Shown: positions 24,946-32,892 of the stretch, one piece after another
How positions within the stretch are numbered: position 1 is the stretch's first letter
Layout of the letters: every line of letters starts with the position of its first letter
NCBI GenBank assembly: GCA_035263845.1
Contig: DATFQY010000216.1
Span: 1-59,126 of the forward strand
Reading direction: 5' to 3'
Length of the DNA stretch: 59,126 bases
Source of the DNA: JAWOLE01 sp035263845
Lineage (GTDB): Bacteria > Acidobacteriota > Thermoanaerobaculia > UBA5066 > Gp7-AA6
Program-made: the position numbers and the translations under genes
The notes under the pieces: generated by a model
What the model saw: only the letters and a program-made list of their open reading frames with translations
What the model was told of the DNA's origin: nothing
The model's database searches: none

Positions 24946-26061
24946 TTGGTCGCCGCCGGCCTGCTCCTCTGCGCCATCGCCGCAGCTCGGACGGAACCAA
25001 ACTCCGATCTGCAAAAACTGCGTTCCCGGATCTCGACGCTGCAGGGAGAGCTCGAGGAGAGCAAGAAGAAGGTCGCCACGCTTTCGGAAGAAGTCCGGCG
25101 GCTGGACCTGAAGCTCGAGATCGCGCAGCGCGAGTCCGAGCTCGTCGCGGCGACGAGGGAGGACTTCACCCGCCAGCTCGTGGCGACGCGGGCCGCCCGG
25201 GAAGTCTCGGCGGGCGCCTCGGAGAAGCTGGTGAAGGCCCTGGCGGCCCGCGCCCGCGTGCTCCACCGGCTCGGCCGGTTCGGATACTTCCGCGTGCTTC
25301 TGGAGTCCCGCGATGTCCACGACTTCCTCCAGGGCATCGAGAGGCTCGACGCGCTCGCCCGGCGGGACGGGAAGCTCCTCGCCCGCTACCGCGAGATCGA
25401 GGCGCGCAAGCAGGCGGACCTCGCGAGGGAGGAGGCCCTGAAGGGAGAGCTCGACCGGCTCTACGCCCAGGGCAAGAAGGAGGTCGCGCAGATGGCGTCG
25501 CTGCGGCGCGAGCGCGAAGCCCTTCTCACGCGCGAGAAGAGCGCGACCTCCTCGAGGCGGGATGAGGTCGTGGCACTTTCCGACAAGGCGGAGCGGCTCG
25601 AGCGGCTTCTGGAGCGGCTGGCCCAGATGTCGCCAGGTGACGCGCCGTCGGCCTCCGGAGGAATCCGTCCCTGGAAGGGAGTCCTGGACTGGCCCGCCCG
25701 CGGCACCGTCATCGAGACGTACGGACGCCACCGGCATCCCAAGTTCGACGCCTTCACGTTCTCCAACGGCGTCTCCCTGTCCATGGCGGCGGGAACCCCG
25801 GTGCGCGCCGTCTACGCCGGCCGTGTGATCTACGCGCAGTGGCTGGCCGAGTACGGGAACCTCGTCATCCTCGACCACGGGGACGGGGTGCTGACCCTTT
25901 ACGCCTGGCTACAGTCGGTGGCGGTCCCGGCGGGCTCGCAGGTCGCCGCGGGGGCGGCGGTCGGGGCGGCGGGATGGGGGCCGGGGCGGGAGGAGCCGGG
26001 ACTCTACTTTGAGGTACGAGATCACCAGAAGGCCAATGATCCGGTTGCGTGGCTGAGATAG
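24946..26061 (+). CDS. EnvC-like murein hydrolase activator (coiled coil plus degenerate LytM/M23 domain)
   Basis: About 371 residues: an export signal (AAGLLLCAIAAARTEP), a long coiled coil (about residues 25-235) and a C-terminal LytM domain. The zinc and catalytic residues of active M23 peptidases are missing: the H-x-G-x-D motif reads FSNGVSL, the Y-A-H-L motif reads YAWL, and the H-x-H motif reads PGLYFEV. This matches EnvC, which activates amidases instead of cutting peptidoglycan. The start is uncertain: TTG 24946 directly follows the repeat, and GTG 24841 or 24862 would translate through the repeat (KSQITNHK). The S41 and deacetylase genes follow, the usual neighbours of envC. Confidence 0.85.
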   Translation: MVAAGLLLCAIAAARTEPNSDLQKLRSRISTLQGELEESKKKVATLSEEVRRLDLKLEIAQRESELVAATREDFTRQLVATRAAREVSAGASEKLVKALAARARVLHRLGRFGYFRVLLESRDVHDFLQGIERLDALARRDGKLLARYREIEARKQADLAREEALKGELDRLYAQGKKEVAQMASLRREREALLTREKSATSSRRDEVVALSDKAERLERLLERLAQMSPGDAPSASGGIRPWKGVLDWPARGTVIETYGRHRHPKFDAFTFSNGVSLSMAAGTPVRAVYAGRVIYAQWLAEYGNLVILDHGDGVLTLYAWLQSVAVPAGSQVAAGAAVGAAGWGPGREEPGLYFEVRDHQKANDPVAWLR

Positions 26062-26069
26062 GAAGAGAG

Positions 26070-26107
26070 AGTCCAACGTCCAAGGTCCAAGGTCCAAGGT
26101 CCAAGGT
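26070..26107. repeat. 7-nt tandem repeat, GGTCCAA unit (second locus)
   Basis: Five head-to-tail units (gtccaac, then gtccaag four times) follow the EnvC-like gene and are continued by ggtttgg. The unit is identical to the array at 6715-6810. Confidence 0.88.
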
Positions 26108-26154
26108 TTGGACAAGGAATTCCGGCCGTCGGACGAGGTGTTACCATCCCTACA

Positions 26155-27318
26155 ATGAAATCCAATCGCGCCAGACTGCTGTTCGTCGTCGGCTCCGTGG
26201 CGGCCCTGCTGTCGCTTCGTGCCGTGTCCAGTCCCTCCGGATCGGGGAAGGATCCCGCGACGCGGGCCCTGTCGATCTTTTCCGACGTGTTCACCCTGAC
26301 CCGGCAGAACTACGTCGAGCCGACCGAGACCAAGAACCTGCTCGACGGCGCCTATGACGGTATGTCGGACGCCCTGGACCCCTTCTCCTACTACGTCGCC
26401 GCTTCCGACCGGGCGGCCTACCGCGCCCAGGAGAGCTCCGGAGCCCTCGGCCCCGGAATCGTGATCGCCCGCCGCGGGGGCTTCCCCTACGTCGTGGCTC
26501 CCATGCCCGGATCGCCAGCCGAGAAGGCGGGGATCCATCCCGGTGATCTGCTCGACACCGTGGACGGCAAGGCCGTCCGCAACGCGTCGCTCTGGAAGGT
26601 CAAGGCGGCCCTGGAAGGTCCCGAGGGCTCCCACGTCGAGGTCACGGTTTTCCGAGGCGGAGACGAGAAGAAGGTCACGCTGACGATCCCGCGAGCGAGA
26701 TTCGAGCCTCCCGCGCCCTCGACGAGCTGGCAGAAGGACATCGCGGTCGTGAAGATCCCGGCCGTGACCGCCTCGACCGCGGGCAGCCTGCGGCAGACGA
26801 TCGAAGAGGCTAACCGGCGCGGAGTCACGAGCCTGGTGCTCGACGTCCGCGGCGCGATCGCGGGGGACCTGTCCATGGCCGCTCCTCCGGCGTCGCTTTT
26901 TACCGGCAAGGGAGTGGTCGCTAAGGTCGTGGGCCGGCGGGTCACGCTTCCGACGCTCGAGGCCACCAGCGATCGGATCTGGAAGGGCCGCACCGTCATC
27001 CTCATGGACGACGCGACGGCCGGCGCCTCCGAGGTCTTCACCGCGGCCCTTCATGACCGGGCCGACGCGATCACTGTCGGCGAGACGACCGTCGGGATGG
27101 CGATCGTCCAGAAGGCGGTGCCCACGCAGTCGGGCGGAACGCTCTACATGACCGTCGCCCGGTACGTCTCTCCCTCGGGCAAGGCGCTCGCGGGCAAGGG
27201 AATCACGCCGGATGAGCGCGTCGTGGTCTTCCCGGGCGAGACCGGCGCCAAGGACGCGATCCTCGAGCGAGGTCTCGAACTGGCCCGGGGGGCGAGCCCG
27301 GGGCGCCGCGCGGCTTGA
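26155..27318 (+). CDS. S41 family C-terminal processing peptidase homologue lacking the Ser-Lys dyad
   Basis: A 387-residue protein with an N-terminal signal or anchor (RLLFVVGSVAALLSL), a PDZ domain (about 100-185, GIHPGDLLDTVDGKAV) and an S41 protease domain. In active CtpA/Prc enzymes a Ser in S-A-S-E pairs with a Lys 25 residues on in G-K-G. Here these positions are Gly290 (AGASE) and Met315 (TTVGMAIVQ), so the standard dyad is absent. It may be inactive or use other residues; Ser292 is nearby. It sits between the EnvC-like gene and a deacetylase gene. TACCAT ends 7 nt before the ATG. Confidence 0.86.
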   Translation: MKSNRARLLFVVGSVAALLSLRAVSSPSGSGKDPATRALSIFSDVFTLTRQNYVEPTETKNLLDGAYDGMSDALDPFSYYVAASDRAAYRAQESSGALGPGIVIARRGGFPYVVAPMPGSPAEKAGIHPGDLLDTVDGKAVRNASLWKVKAALEGPEGSHVEVTVFRGGDEKKVTLTIPRARFEPPAPSTSWQKDIAVVKIPAVTASTAGSLRQTIEEANRRGVTSLVLDVRGAIAGDLSMAAPPASLFTGKGVVAKVVGRRVTLPTLEATSDRIWKGRTVILMDDATAGASEVFTAALHDRADAITVGETTVGMAIVQKAVPTQSGGTLYMTVARYVSPSGKALAGKGITPDERVVVFPGETGAKDAILERGLELARGASPGRRAA

Positions 27319-28208
27319 AGCGGCCGCGCCGCGGAATCTCTCCCGCGACGCTCTTCTTCTTTCTCCTCTCCGTCGGGCTCGCGATCGCCCTCTACCTGAA
27401 GACTCGCCCGGCGCCGCCCGAGGCGCCTCCCGCTCGGCCTCCCGCGGCGGCAGCGACGGCGCGCCCGGAGCCTTCGCCGCGGACACGCCTCGCCGAGCGG
27501 GGCCCGACTCCGTCTCCGAGGGCGGAGTCCCCGCACGTGGCGGGCACACCGCGCATCGCCATCCTCATCGATGACCTCGGCAACGACGCCGCCGCGGCCG
27601 AGCGCATCGCGGCCTGGCCGTACCGGGTGAGCGCGGCGGTCCTCCCGGCGCTGCCCGGCAGCGCGAAGGCGGCACGGGAGCTCGAGGAATCCGGCAAGCA
27701 GGTCCTGCTCCACCTTCCCATGGAGCCGCGCGAGTATCCGCGGATGAAACCCGGACCGGGCGTCGTGCTTCGCTCCCACAGCGACGAGGAGATCACCCGG
27801 ACCGTCGAGAGCGACCTAGAAACCGTGCCGGGCGCGGCCGGCGTCAACAACCACATGGGATCGGCGGCGACGGCGGACGCCCGCGTGATGCGGGCGGTCG
27901 CGCGGGTGCTGGCGCAGCGCGGGCTCTTCTTCGTGGACAGCCGCACCACGGGCGCGACCGTGGGGCAGGAGACCGCCCGCGAGGAGAAGGTCCGCGCCGT
28001 TTCCCGGCGGGTCTTCCTCGACGACGACGCGACCGAGCCGGCGATTTCGAAGTCCTTCGCAGAGCTCGTCGCCCACGCCCGCGCCGACGGTTACGCCGTG
28101 GGCATCGGCCATCCCTACGCGCCGACCCTCGCCGTCCTGGAGAGGGAGCTGCCGAAGCTCGCGGACAAGGGGGTCCACCTGGTGCCGGTGGGAGACCTCG
28201 CGAAGTAG
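27315..28208 (+). CDS. divergent polysaccharide deacetylase family protein (YibQ-like)
   Basis: A 297-residue protein with an N-terminal membrane anchor (LFFFLLSVGLAIALYL, residues 13-28), a Pro/Ala/Arg-rich linker to about residue 72 and a divergent polysaccharide deacetylase domain. The motifs IAILIDDLGND, VLLHLPMEP, NNHMGSAAT and GIGHPYAPTL hold the Asp and His residues that in the family bind metal. The start is TTG overlapping the stop of the S41-like gene (TTGA), so translation is coupled. In many Gram-negatives this gene lies after envC and ctpA; a role in envelope or peptidoglycan handling is inferred from that context only. Confidence 0.87.
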   Translation: MKRPRRGISPATLFFFLLSVGLAIALYLKTRPAPPEAPPARPPAAAATARPEPSPRTRLAERGPTPSPRAESPHVAGTPRIAILIDDLGNDAAAAERIAAWPYRVSAAVLPALPGSAKAARELEESGKQVLLHLPMEPREYPRMKPGPGVVLRSHSDEEITRTVESDLETVPGAAGVNNHMGSAATADARVMRAVARVLAQRGLFFVDSRTTGATVGQETAREEKVRAVSRRVFLDDDATEPAISKSFAELVAHARADGYAVGIGHPYAPTLAVLERELPKLADKGVHLVPVGDLAK

Positions 28209-28290
28209 CTGTCAGCTGCCAGCTATCAGCTATCAGCCTTTGAGGTTGTCTGTCCCGCCCTCGGGCCGAGAGCTGAGAGCCGAGAGCTCG
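28206..28290. repeat. two 7-nt tandem repeats at the deacetylase/mazG junction
   Basis: The first array at 28206-28240 has units tagctgt, cagctgc, cagctat, cagctat, cagcctt. The second at 28265-28290 has units gccgaga, gctgaga, gccgaga, gctcg and lies inside the 3' end of mazG, where it encodes ELSALSSRPE on the opposite strand. Both share the AGCT core. Confidence 0.82.
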
Positions 28291-29054
28291 TCCTTCTTGG
28301 CTTCCTCCCAGTAGCGGTCCAGCTCCACGAGGGGGATCTCGTTGATCGGGCGTCCGGAGGCGGCGGCGCGCTTCGCGACCCCGGCGAAGCGGGAGCGGAA
28401 GCGGGAGTTGGTCTGGCGCAGCGCCGACTCCGGGTCGATCGAGCGCCTTCGCGCCAGGTTGACCACCGAGAGCAGCATGTCGCCGATCTCTTTCTCCTCG
28501 GCCGCGCGGTCCTCGTGCTGCGCGGCGTCCCGCCATTCGCCGATCTCCTCCTCGATCTTCGCCGCCACGTCGGAATCCCTCTCCCAGTCGAAGCCGAGGT
28601 CCGCCGCCCGCGCCGTCATGCGATGGGCGGCCGCGACGGCCGGCAGCGACACCGGGATCGTCCCGAGCGGATCGCCGTCCCCCGCTTCGCGGCGCTTTCG
28701 GATTTCCCACCCCTTGCGCACCTCGGCTGCGTCCTTCGCTTTCTGCTCGCCGAAGACGTGCGGGTGCCGCTCCGTCATCTTCCGGGTCACGCCGCGGGCG
28801 ACGTCGTCGAGGCCGAACCAGCCTTTCTCGGCCGCGAGCGTCGCCAGGAAGAAGACCTGGAAGAGAAGGTCGCCGAGCTCGTCGGCGAGCGCCGACGGGT
28901 CCTTCGAGTCGAGCGCCTCGAGCGCCTCGTAGCACTCCTCGAGCAGGTAGGTCCGAATCGTTTCGGGCGTCTGCTCGCGGTCCCACGGGCATTCCCGGCG
29001 AAGACGCGCGACCAGGGCCGCGAGATCCGACAGGGCCTGGGTCGCGGCGCTCAC
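28233..29054 (-). CDS. mazG: nucleoside triphosphate pyrophosphohydrolase MazG
   Basis: About 273 residues with two MazG domains. The first starts at LVARLRRECPWDREQTPETIRTYLLEECYEALEAL, with the EExxE and later EL-G-D-LLFQV metal-binding pattern; the second has KIEEEIGEWRD and EKEIGDMLLSVVNLAR. The enzyme converts NTPs, including damaged ones, to NMP and pyrophosphate. I chose the GTG at 29054 because TATGAT ends 7 nt before it; this hexamer contains the ATG at 29066 that would be the next candidate. The extreme C-terminus (DELSALSSRPEGG) is encoded by a 7-nt repeat and is not part of the family core. Confidence 0.93.
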   Translation of the reverse strand: MSAATQALSDLAALVARLRRECPWDREQTPETIRTYLLEECYEALEALDSKDPSALADELGDLLFQVFFLATLAAEKGWFGLDDVARGVTRKMTERHPHVFGEQKAKDAAEVRKGWEIRKRREAGDGDPLGTIPVSLPAVAAAHRMTARAADLGFDWERDSDVAAKIEEEIGEWRDAAQHEDRAAEEKEIGDMLLSVVNLARRRSIDPESALRQTNSRFRSRFAGVAKRAAASGRPINEIPLVELDRYWEEAKKDELSALSSRPEGGTDNLKG

Positions 29055-29118
29055 GTCCGCGATCATAGTCGGGCGGCGCAACGCGCTAAAATCAAGGGTT
29101 CTCGGAGAGCGAGGGACC

Positions 29119-29613
29119 ATGGCGGGCGAGGAAGAAAAACCGATCCGGATCGTGGATCGCCGGATGTTCACGCCGGAGGGAGACCTGCGGCCGGACTACG
29201 AGCCCGAGGAAGCGCCGGAGCCTCCGAAGGCGCCGCCTCCGCCTCCGCGGCCGGCTGCGGCCGCGAGGCCTGCCCCCCCGGCGGCGCCGCCGAAGGACGC
29301 CGCTCGACCCTCCGAACCCGAGCCCGAGCCCGAAGATGAGCCCCAGGACCGGGAGCCGGCCGAGCCGCGGACGGACTTCGCCTCGCTCATCCGGTCGCTG
29401 GCGACGACCGCGTATTCCTCGCTCGGGCTGTTGCCCGACGCCGCCGGCACGCGCCGCAGGGACCTGGCCGTCGCCCGACAGATGATCGAGTGGCTGTCGG
29501 TCCTCGAGCAGAAGACGCGCGGCAACATCTCGTTCGAGGAATCCGACTTCCTGTCCAGGATCCTCTACGAGCTGCGGCTCGCCTATGTCGAGATGACCCG
29601 GCCGACGAAGTGA
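29119..29613 (+). CDS. DUF1844 family protein with Pro-rich linker
   Basis: A 164-residue, probably cytoplasmic protein. The N-terminal 20 residues (KPIRIVDRRMFTPEGDLR) are the conserved start found in such acidobacterial and deltaproteobacterial proteins. Residues 30-85 are Pro/Ala/Glu-rich and disordered. The C-terminal DUF1844 helical domain follows (DFASLIRSLATTAYSSLGLLP, then MIEWLSVLEQKTRGNISFEE). The function of DUF1844 is unknown. TAAAAT at 29087-29092 is a candidate -10 element, and GCGAGGG lies before the ATG. Its stop overlaps a possible GTG start (29610) of the next gene. Confidence 0.83.
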   Translation: MAGEEEKPIRIVDRRMFTPEGDLRPDYEPEEAPEPPKAPPPPPRPAAAARPAPPAAPPKDAARPSEPEPEPEDEPQDREPAEPRTDFASLIRSLATTAYSSLGLLPDAAGTRRRDLAVARQMIEWLSVLEQKTRGNISFEESDFLSRILYELRLAYVEMTRPTK

Positions 29614-29621
29614 GCCGGAAG

Positions 29622-29726
29622 CCGGGAAACGGTAAACGGAAAACGGAAAACGAAGAAGCGGTGAGCCGATCTCGACGCCGTTTCTCGATGCTCCGTCGTT
29701 TCCCCTTTCCCGTTTCCCGTTTCCCG
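29622..29726. repeat. inverted pair of 7-nt tandem repeats, CGGGAAA unit
   Basis: The left arm at 29622-29656 is ccgggaa, acggtaa, acggaaa, acggaaa, acgaaga. The right arm at 29699-29726 is tttcccc, tttcccg, tttcccg, tttcccg. The arms are complementary and enclose both candidate starts (GTG 29661, ATG 29688) of the following gene; the right arm is translated as part of its signal peptide. Confidence 0.87.
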
Positions 29727-31589
29727 ACCGTTCTTCTCTTCGTCGGCTCTCTCCTTCTCCCCTGGGCCGAAGTCCTCGCGCAGGAACAGCTGCCGCCGCC
29801 CCTCCCGCCTCCGGTCACGCGGGGGCAGTACCGCTCCCGGTGGTTCGAGTTCTTGAACGCGCACCTCGAGGACGACGACCGGGCGGCTGCCAACGCCCTC
29901 TCGGAGCTGAAGAAGTCGGCGCAGGCGGTGGGGGTGCACCGCCTGTCGGATTTCTCCCGGACGGCGACCTTCGAGGGCCGGCTCGCTGAGACCCGCGGCC
30001 GTTTCGAGCGCGCCGCGAGGGCCTACGACGCCGCGCTGGAGCTCGACGACGCCAACTCCGACGCGCACTTCGCGCGGCTCGCGTTCCTCCTGCGGCAGGG
30101 CAGGCGGAGCGAGGCCGCCTCGGCGTTTCCCGCGGCGTTCGGCTCGCTCTTCGCGACGCGGGAGAACCGGCTGGCGATCCTCTCCGCCCTGGCGGTCTGG
30201 GCGGCCTCGGCGCTTGCCGCGTCGGCAGCCGCCGTGGTGGTCATTCTCCTCGTCCGTCATCACCGCCTCGCCGTCCACTCGCTGGGTGAGACCGCGCGGC
30301 GCTTCTTCGGAGCCGGCGCGGCCCTTCCGCTCGGAGTGATCATCGCGATCCTCCCCCTCGCCTTCGGGCTGGGCCCCGTCTGGCTCCTGCTCTACTGGGG
30401 CGCTCTCGCCTTCTCCGGAAGCCAGCGGGGCGAGCGAAACGTTCTGGCGGCTGCGTTCCTCCTGCTCGGGCTGATGGTCCCGCTGCTCGCCAAGGTTTCC
30501 TACGAGAACATCCTCCAGCGTTCGCCGCTTTACGTCGCCGCCGCCGACCTCGAGGAGAGGCGCGAGGATGCGAGCGCCGAAGACGGCTTGCGGCAGGCCG
30601 CCGCGGTCTTCAACGACGAGCCGGACGTGTGGCTTCTCCTGGGGATCTACGCGGAGAGGTCTTCGGACCGGGACCGGGCGCTGGTCGCCTACGACAAGGC
30701 CGTGCGGACGGGGCCGGAGCGGTACCAGGGATTTCTCCACCGCGGCAACATCCACTTCCAGGAGGGAGACTTCCCCCAGGCGCTCCGCGACTATGAGGCC
30801 GCGGCCGAGCGCGCGCCGCGGTCCACCGAGGTTTTCTACAACCTCGCGCTAGCGCGCGCCGAGTCCTACGACTTCGACGGCCAGGGCCAGGCGCTGCGAA
30901 AGGCCAGAGCGATCTCCCCGAGCGACGTCGCCAACTGGTCGAGCCACCCGACGGCGGCGAAAGTCGTTTCCGTCTCCTACCCGGTGTCTCGCGCGCGGGC
31001 AAAGATCGAGGAGTGGAACCGCGAGCCCAGGGGGTCGCAGCTGCCGGGGCACGCGCCGCCGGGGTTGAAGATCGATCCCTTCCTCTCTCCGTTCGCGATC
31101 GGTCCGTGGGCGGCCCTCGCCGTCGGAATCGGCCTCTTCCTCGTCCGGTCGTGGCGGGGCGTCGCCGCCGAGTGCGTGCAGTGCGGGCGCCCGCACTGCA
31201 AGTTCTGCCGCCGCTACGGAGATCCTCCGGGCTATTGCGTCTCGTGCGCGAGGACCCGCAAGGAAGCCCGAGGCATCGATGCGCAGATGCGCCGCGCCGA
31301 AGAGATGAAACGCACCATCCGGTCGCGCAACCTTTCCTGCCGTCTCCTCGCCGTCGTCTTTCCGGGGACGCACCGGTTCTTCTCCCAGAGGCCCTTCCTG
31401 GGGTTCGCGCAGCTCCTCCTGTTCTTCTTCCTGGTCTCGGCGGCTGTGCTGCACAACCGCTTCTTCGGGCCCAGGCAGTACGCCGCCGGCGCCCGCTGGG
31501 GCCTTCCGGTGATCGCGGGGCTCGTCCTGGCGGGGATCCTCTGGCTTTCGTCCCTCTGGTCCGCGTGGAGGCATTCGCATGGGGCTTGA
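29688..31589 (+). CDS. membrane protein with TPR repeats and a Cys-rich zinc-ribbon-like segment
   Basis: About 633 residues, family not recognised. A signal peptide (n-region LRRFPFPVSRFP, cleavage after AEVLA) is followed by tetratricopeptide-like repeats (about 50-145), transmembrane helices near 165-190, 205-235 and 245-265, and a second TPR block (VWLLLGIYAERSSDRDRALVAYDKAV and following). After another helix comes a segment with CVQCGRPHCKFC and YCVSCAR, six cysteines in three CxxC pairs that could bind zinc, then two helices at the C-terminus. The ATG at 29688 gives the best signal peptide; GTG 29610, overlapping the DUF1844 stop, is the alternative. Confidence 0.72.
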   Translation: MLRRFPFPVSRFPTVLLFVGSLLLPWAEVLAQEQLPPPLPPPVTRGQYRSRWFEFLNAHLEDDDRAAANALSELKKSAQAVGVHRLSDFSRTATFEGRLAETRGRFERAARAYDAALELDDANSDAHFARLAFLLRQGRRSEAASAFPAAFGSLFATRENRLAILSALAVWAASALAASAAAVVVILLVRHHRLAVHSLGETARRFFGAGAALPLGVIIAILPLAFGLGPVWLLLYWGALAFSGSQRGERNVLAAAFLLLGLMVPLLAKVSYENILQRSPLYVAAADLEERREDASAEDGLRQAAAVFNDEPDVWLLLGIYAERSSDRDRALVAYDKAVRTGPERYQGFLHRGNIHFQEGDFPQALRDYEAAAERAPRSTEVFYNLALARAESYDFDGQGQALRKARAISPSDVANWSSHPTAAKVVSVSYPVSRARAKIEEWNREPRGSQLPGHAPPGLKIDPFLSPFAIGPWAALAVGIGLFLVRSWRGVAAECVQCGRPHCKFCRRYGDPPGYCVSCARTRKEARGIDAQMRRAEEMKRTIRSRNLSCRLLAVVFPGTHRFFSQRPFLGFAQLLLFFFLVSAAVLHNRFFGPRQYAAGARWGLPVIAGLVLAGILWLSSLWSAWRHSHGA

Positions 31590-32826
31590 GGGAACGCTCC
31601 GCGACTTCTCGGTGACCGACCTCGTTCAGATGCTCGGTCTCCAGAGAAAGACCGGGATGCTGAGCGTCGAGGGGGCCGAGGACCGGATCCTCGTTTCCTT
31701 CGAAGCCGGGCAGATCGTCTCGGCGGACTCGGAGGCCTCGAGCCTGGACGAGCGCGTAGGCAACCTCCTGGTGCGGTCCGGCCGCCTTGCGCCCGCCGAG
31801 CTGCTGCGCGCGCTGGAGGACCGCAAGACGACGCAGTCGTCGCTGGGCTCGCTTCTCCTTCGCGACCGGTATGTCTCCGTCGAAGACCTGCGCGAGGCGT
31901 TCCGCCTGCAGATCCACCGGATCGTGCTTCCCGCGTGCCGCTGGAAGGAAGGGAAGTTCCGGTTCAATCCCGGGGCCGTGGCGACCAACGACGGGCCGCT
32001 TCTTGCCCTGCCGGTGGACGCGGTGCTGATGGAGTCCGTCCAGGTCCTCGACGAGTGGCCCAGGCTCGAGCAGAAAGTCCCCTCGCGCGACCTCGTGATG
32101 CACCGGGCCCCGGGCGTCGAGAACCTTCACCTGGTGGTCCAAGCGGACCAGGCGGGGGAGGGATCGCTCCTCGTCTCCAGGCGCGAGGCGGAGACCTGGA
32201 AGTGGGTGGATGGGCGGCGCCGCGTCTCCGACATCCTGGAGCGCGCGTTTCTTTCGGACCTCGAGGTCTACCTCGCGCTCGCGGACCTGCTCGATCGCAA
32301 CCTCATCATGGCCGAATACGCGCAGCCGGGCGCGGGTGCCCCTCGCGCCGCCCGGGAGCCGGCGGTCTCCGCGCGTGCGGCGGGACTCTGGCTGATCGTG
32401 CTTCTGCTCGGCGCGTCCGCGTTGCTCGAAGTTCCTCGCAGCTCCTGGAACGTCCTCTGGCGGCCTCGCGGGGAGAGGCGCGAGACGAGCCGGTTCCTGG
32501 GGTCGGTGTCTCTCGCCCGCCTCGCCTCGATCGAGCGCGCGGTCAGGGTCTACTACGACGCCACGGGCCAGTACCCCAGGAGCCTGGAGGACTTGTTGAA
32601 CGTCCGGGTCCTCGACCCCAGGGTCTCGAGCGACCCGTACGGGAACCCCTACCGCTACATCCTGCGTTCCGAGGACGGGAAGTTCAGCCTTTACGGGAGG
32701 AACGCGCGGGGCGGGATCGACCTGGACCTCTCGCTCGAAAGGTCCCTCGCCCCCGTTTCCGAATCGGGGACCGCCAGTAAGTCCAAGCCGGTCGAACGGA
32801 AGCCGGGGGTGGAAATCATCCAGTGA
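31579..32826 (+). CDS. DUF4388 protein with C-terminal pseudopilin (GspG)-like domain
   Basis: A 415-residue protein. Residues 1-110 form a DUF4388 domain (GTLRDFSVTDLVQMLGLQRKTG, FEAGQIVSADSE, LGNLLV-type). Helical linker domains follow to about 260. A single transmembrane helix (GLWLIVLLLGASALLEV, about 270-287) leads to an exported part with VYYDATGQYPRSLEDLL and DPYGNPYRYI, the pattern of type II secretion pseudopilin GspG. So a cytoplasmic signalling module is joined to an extracytoplasmic pseudopilin-like domain. It overlaps the upstream TPR gene by 11 bases, indicating coupling. The fusion function is unknown. Confidence 0.78.
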   Translation: MGLEGTLRDFSVTDLVQMLGLQRKTGMLSVEGAEDRILVSFEAGQIVSADSEASSLDERVGNLLVRSGRLAPAELLRALEDRKTTQSSLGSLLLRDRYVSVEDLREAFRLQIHRIVLPACRWKEGKFRFNPGAVATNDGPLLALPVDAVLMESVQVLDEWPRLEQKVPSRDLVMHRAPGVENLHLVVQADQAGEGSLLVSRREAETWKWVDGRRRVSDILERAFLSDLEVYLALADLLDRNLIMAEYAQPGAGAPRAAREPAVSARAAGLWLIVLLLGASALLEVPRSSWNVLWRPRGERRETSRFLGSVSLARLASIERAVRVYYDATGQYPRSLEDLLNVRVLDPRVSSDPYGNPYRYILRSEDGKFSLYGRNARGGIDLDLSLERSLAPVSESGTASKSKPVERKPGVEIIQ

Positions 32827-32863
32827 TCTGAGTGCAGAAGGCTTAGATCTCTCATTTTTGTAA

Positions 32864-32892
32864 TTGACAGTATCGGACTAAGATATTACTAT
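32864..32892 (+). promoter_or_regulatory. sigma-70-type promoter upstream of dnaK
   Basis: A perfect -35 TTGACA (32864-32869) is 17 bases from TACTAT (32887-32892), a good -10. The predicted start of transcription is near 32899, giving a leader of about 50 nt. Confidence 0.7.
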
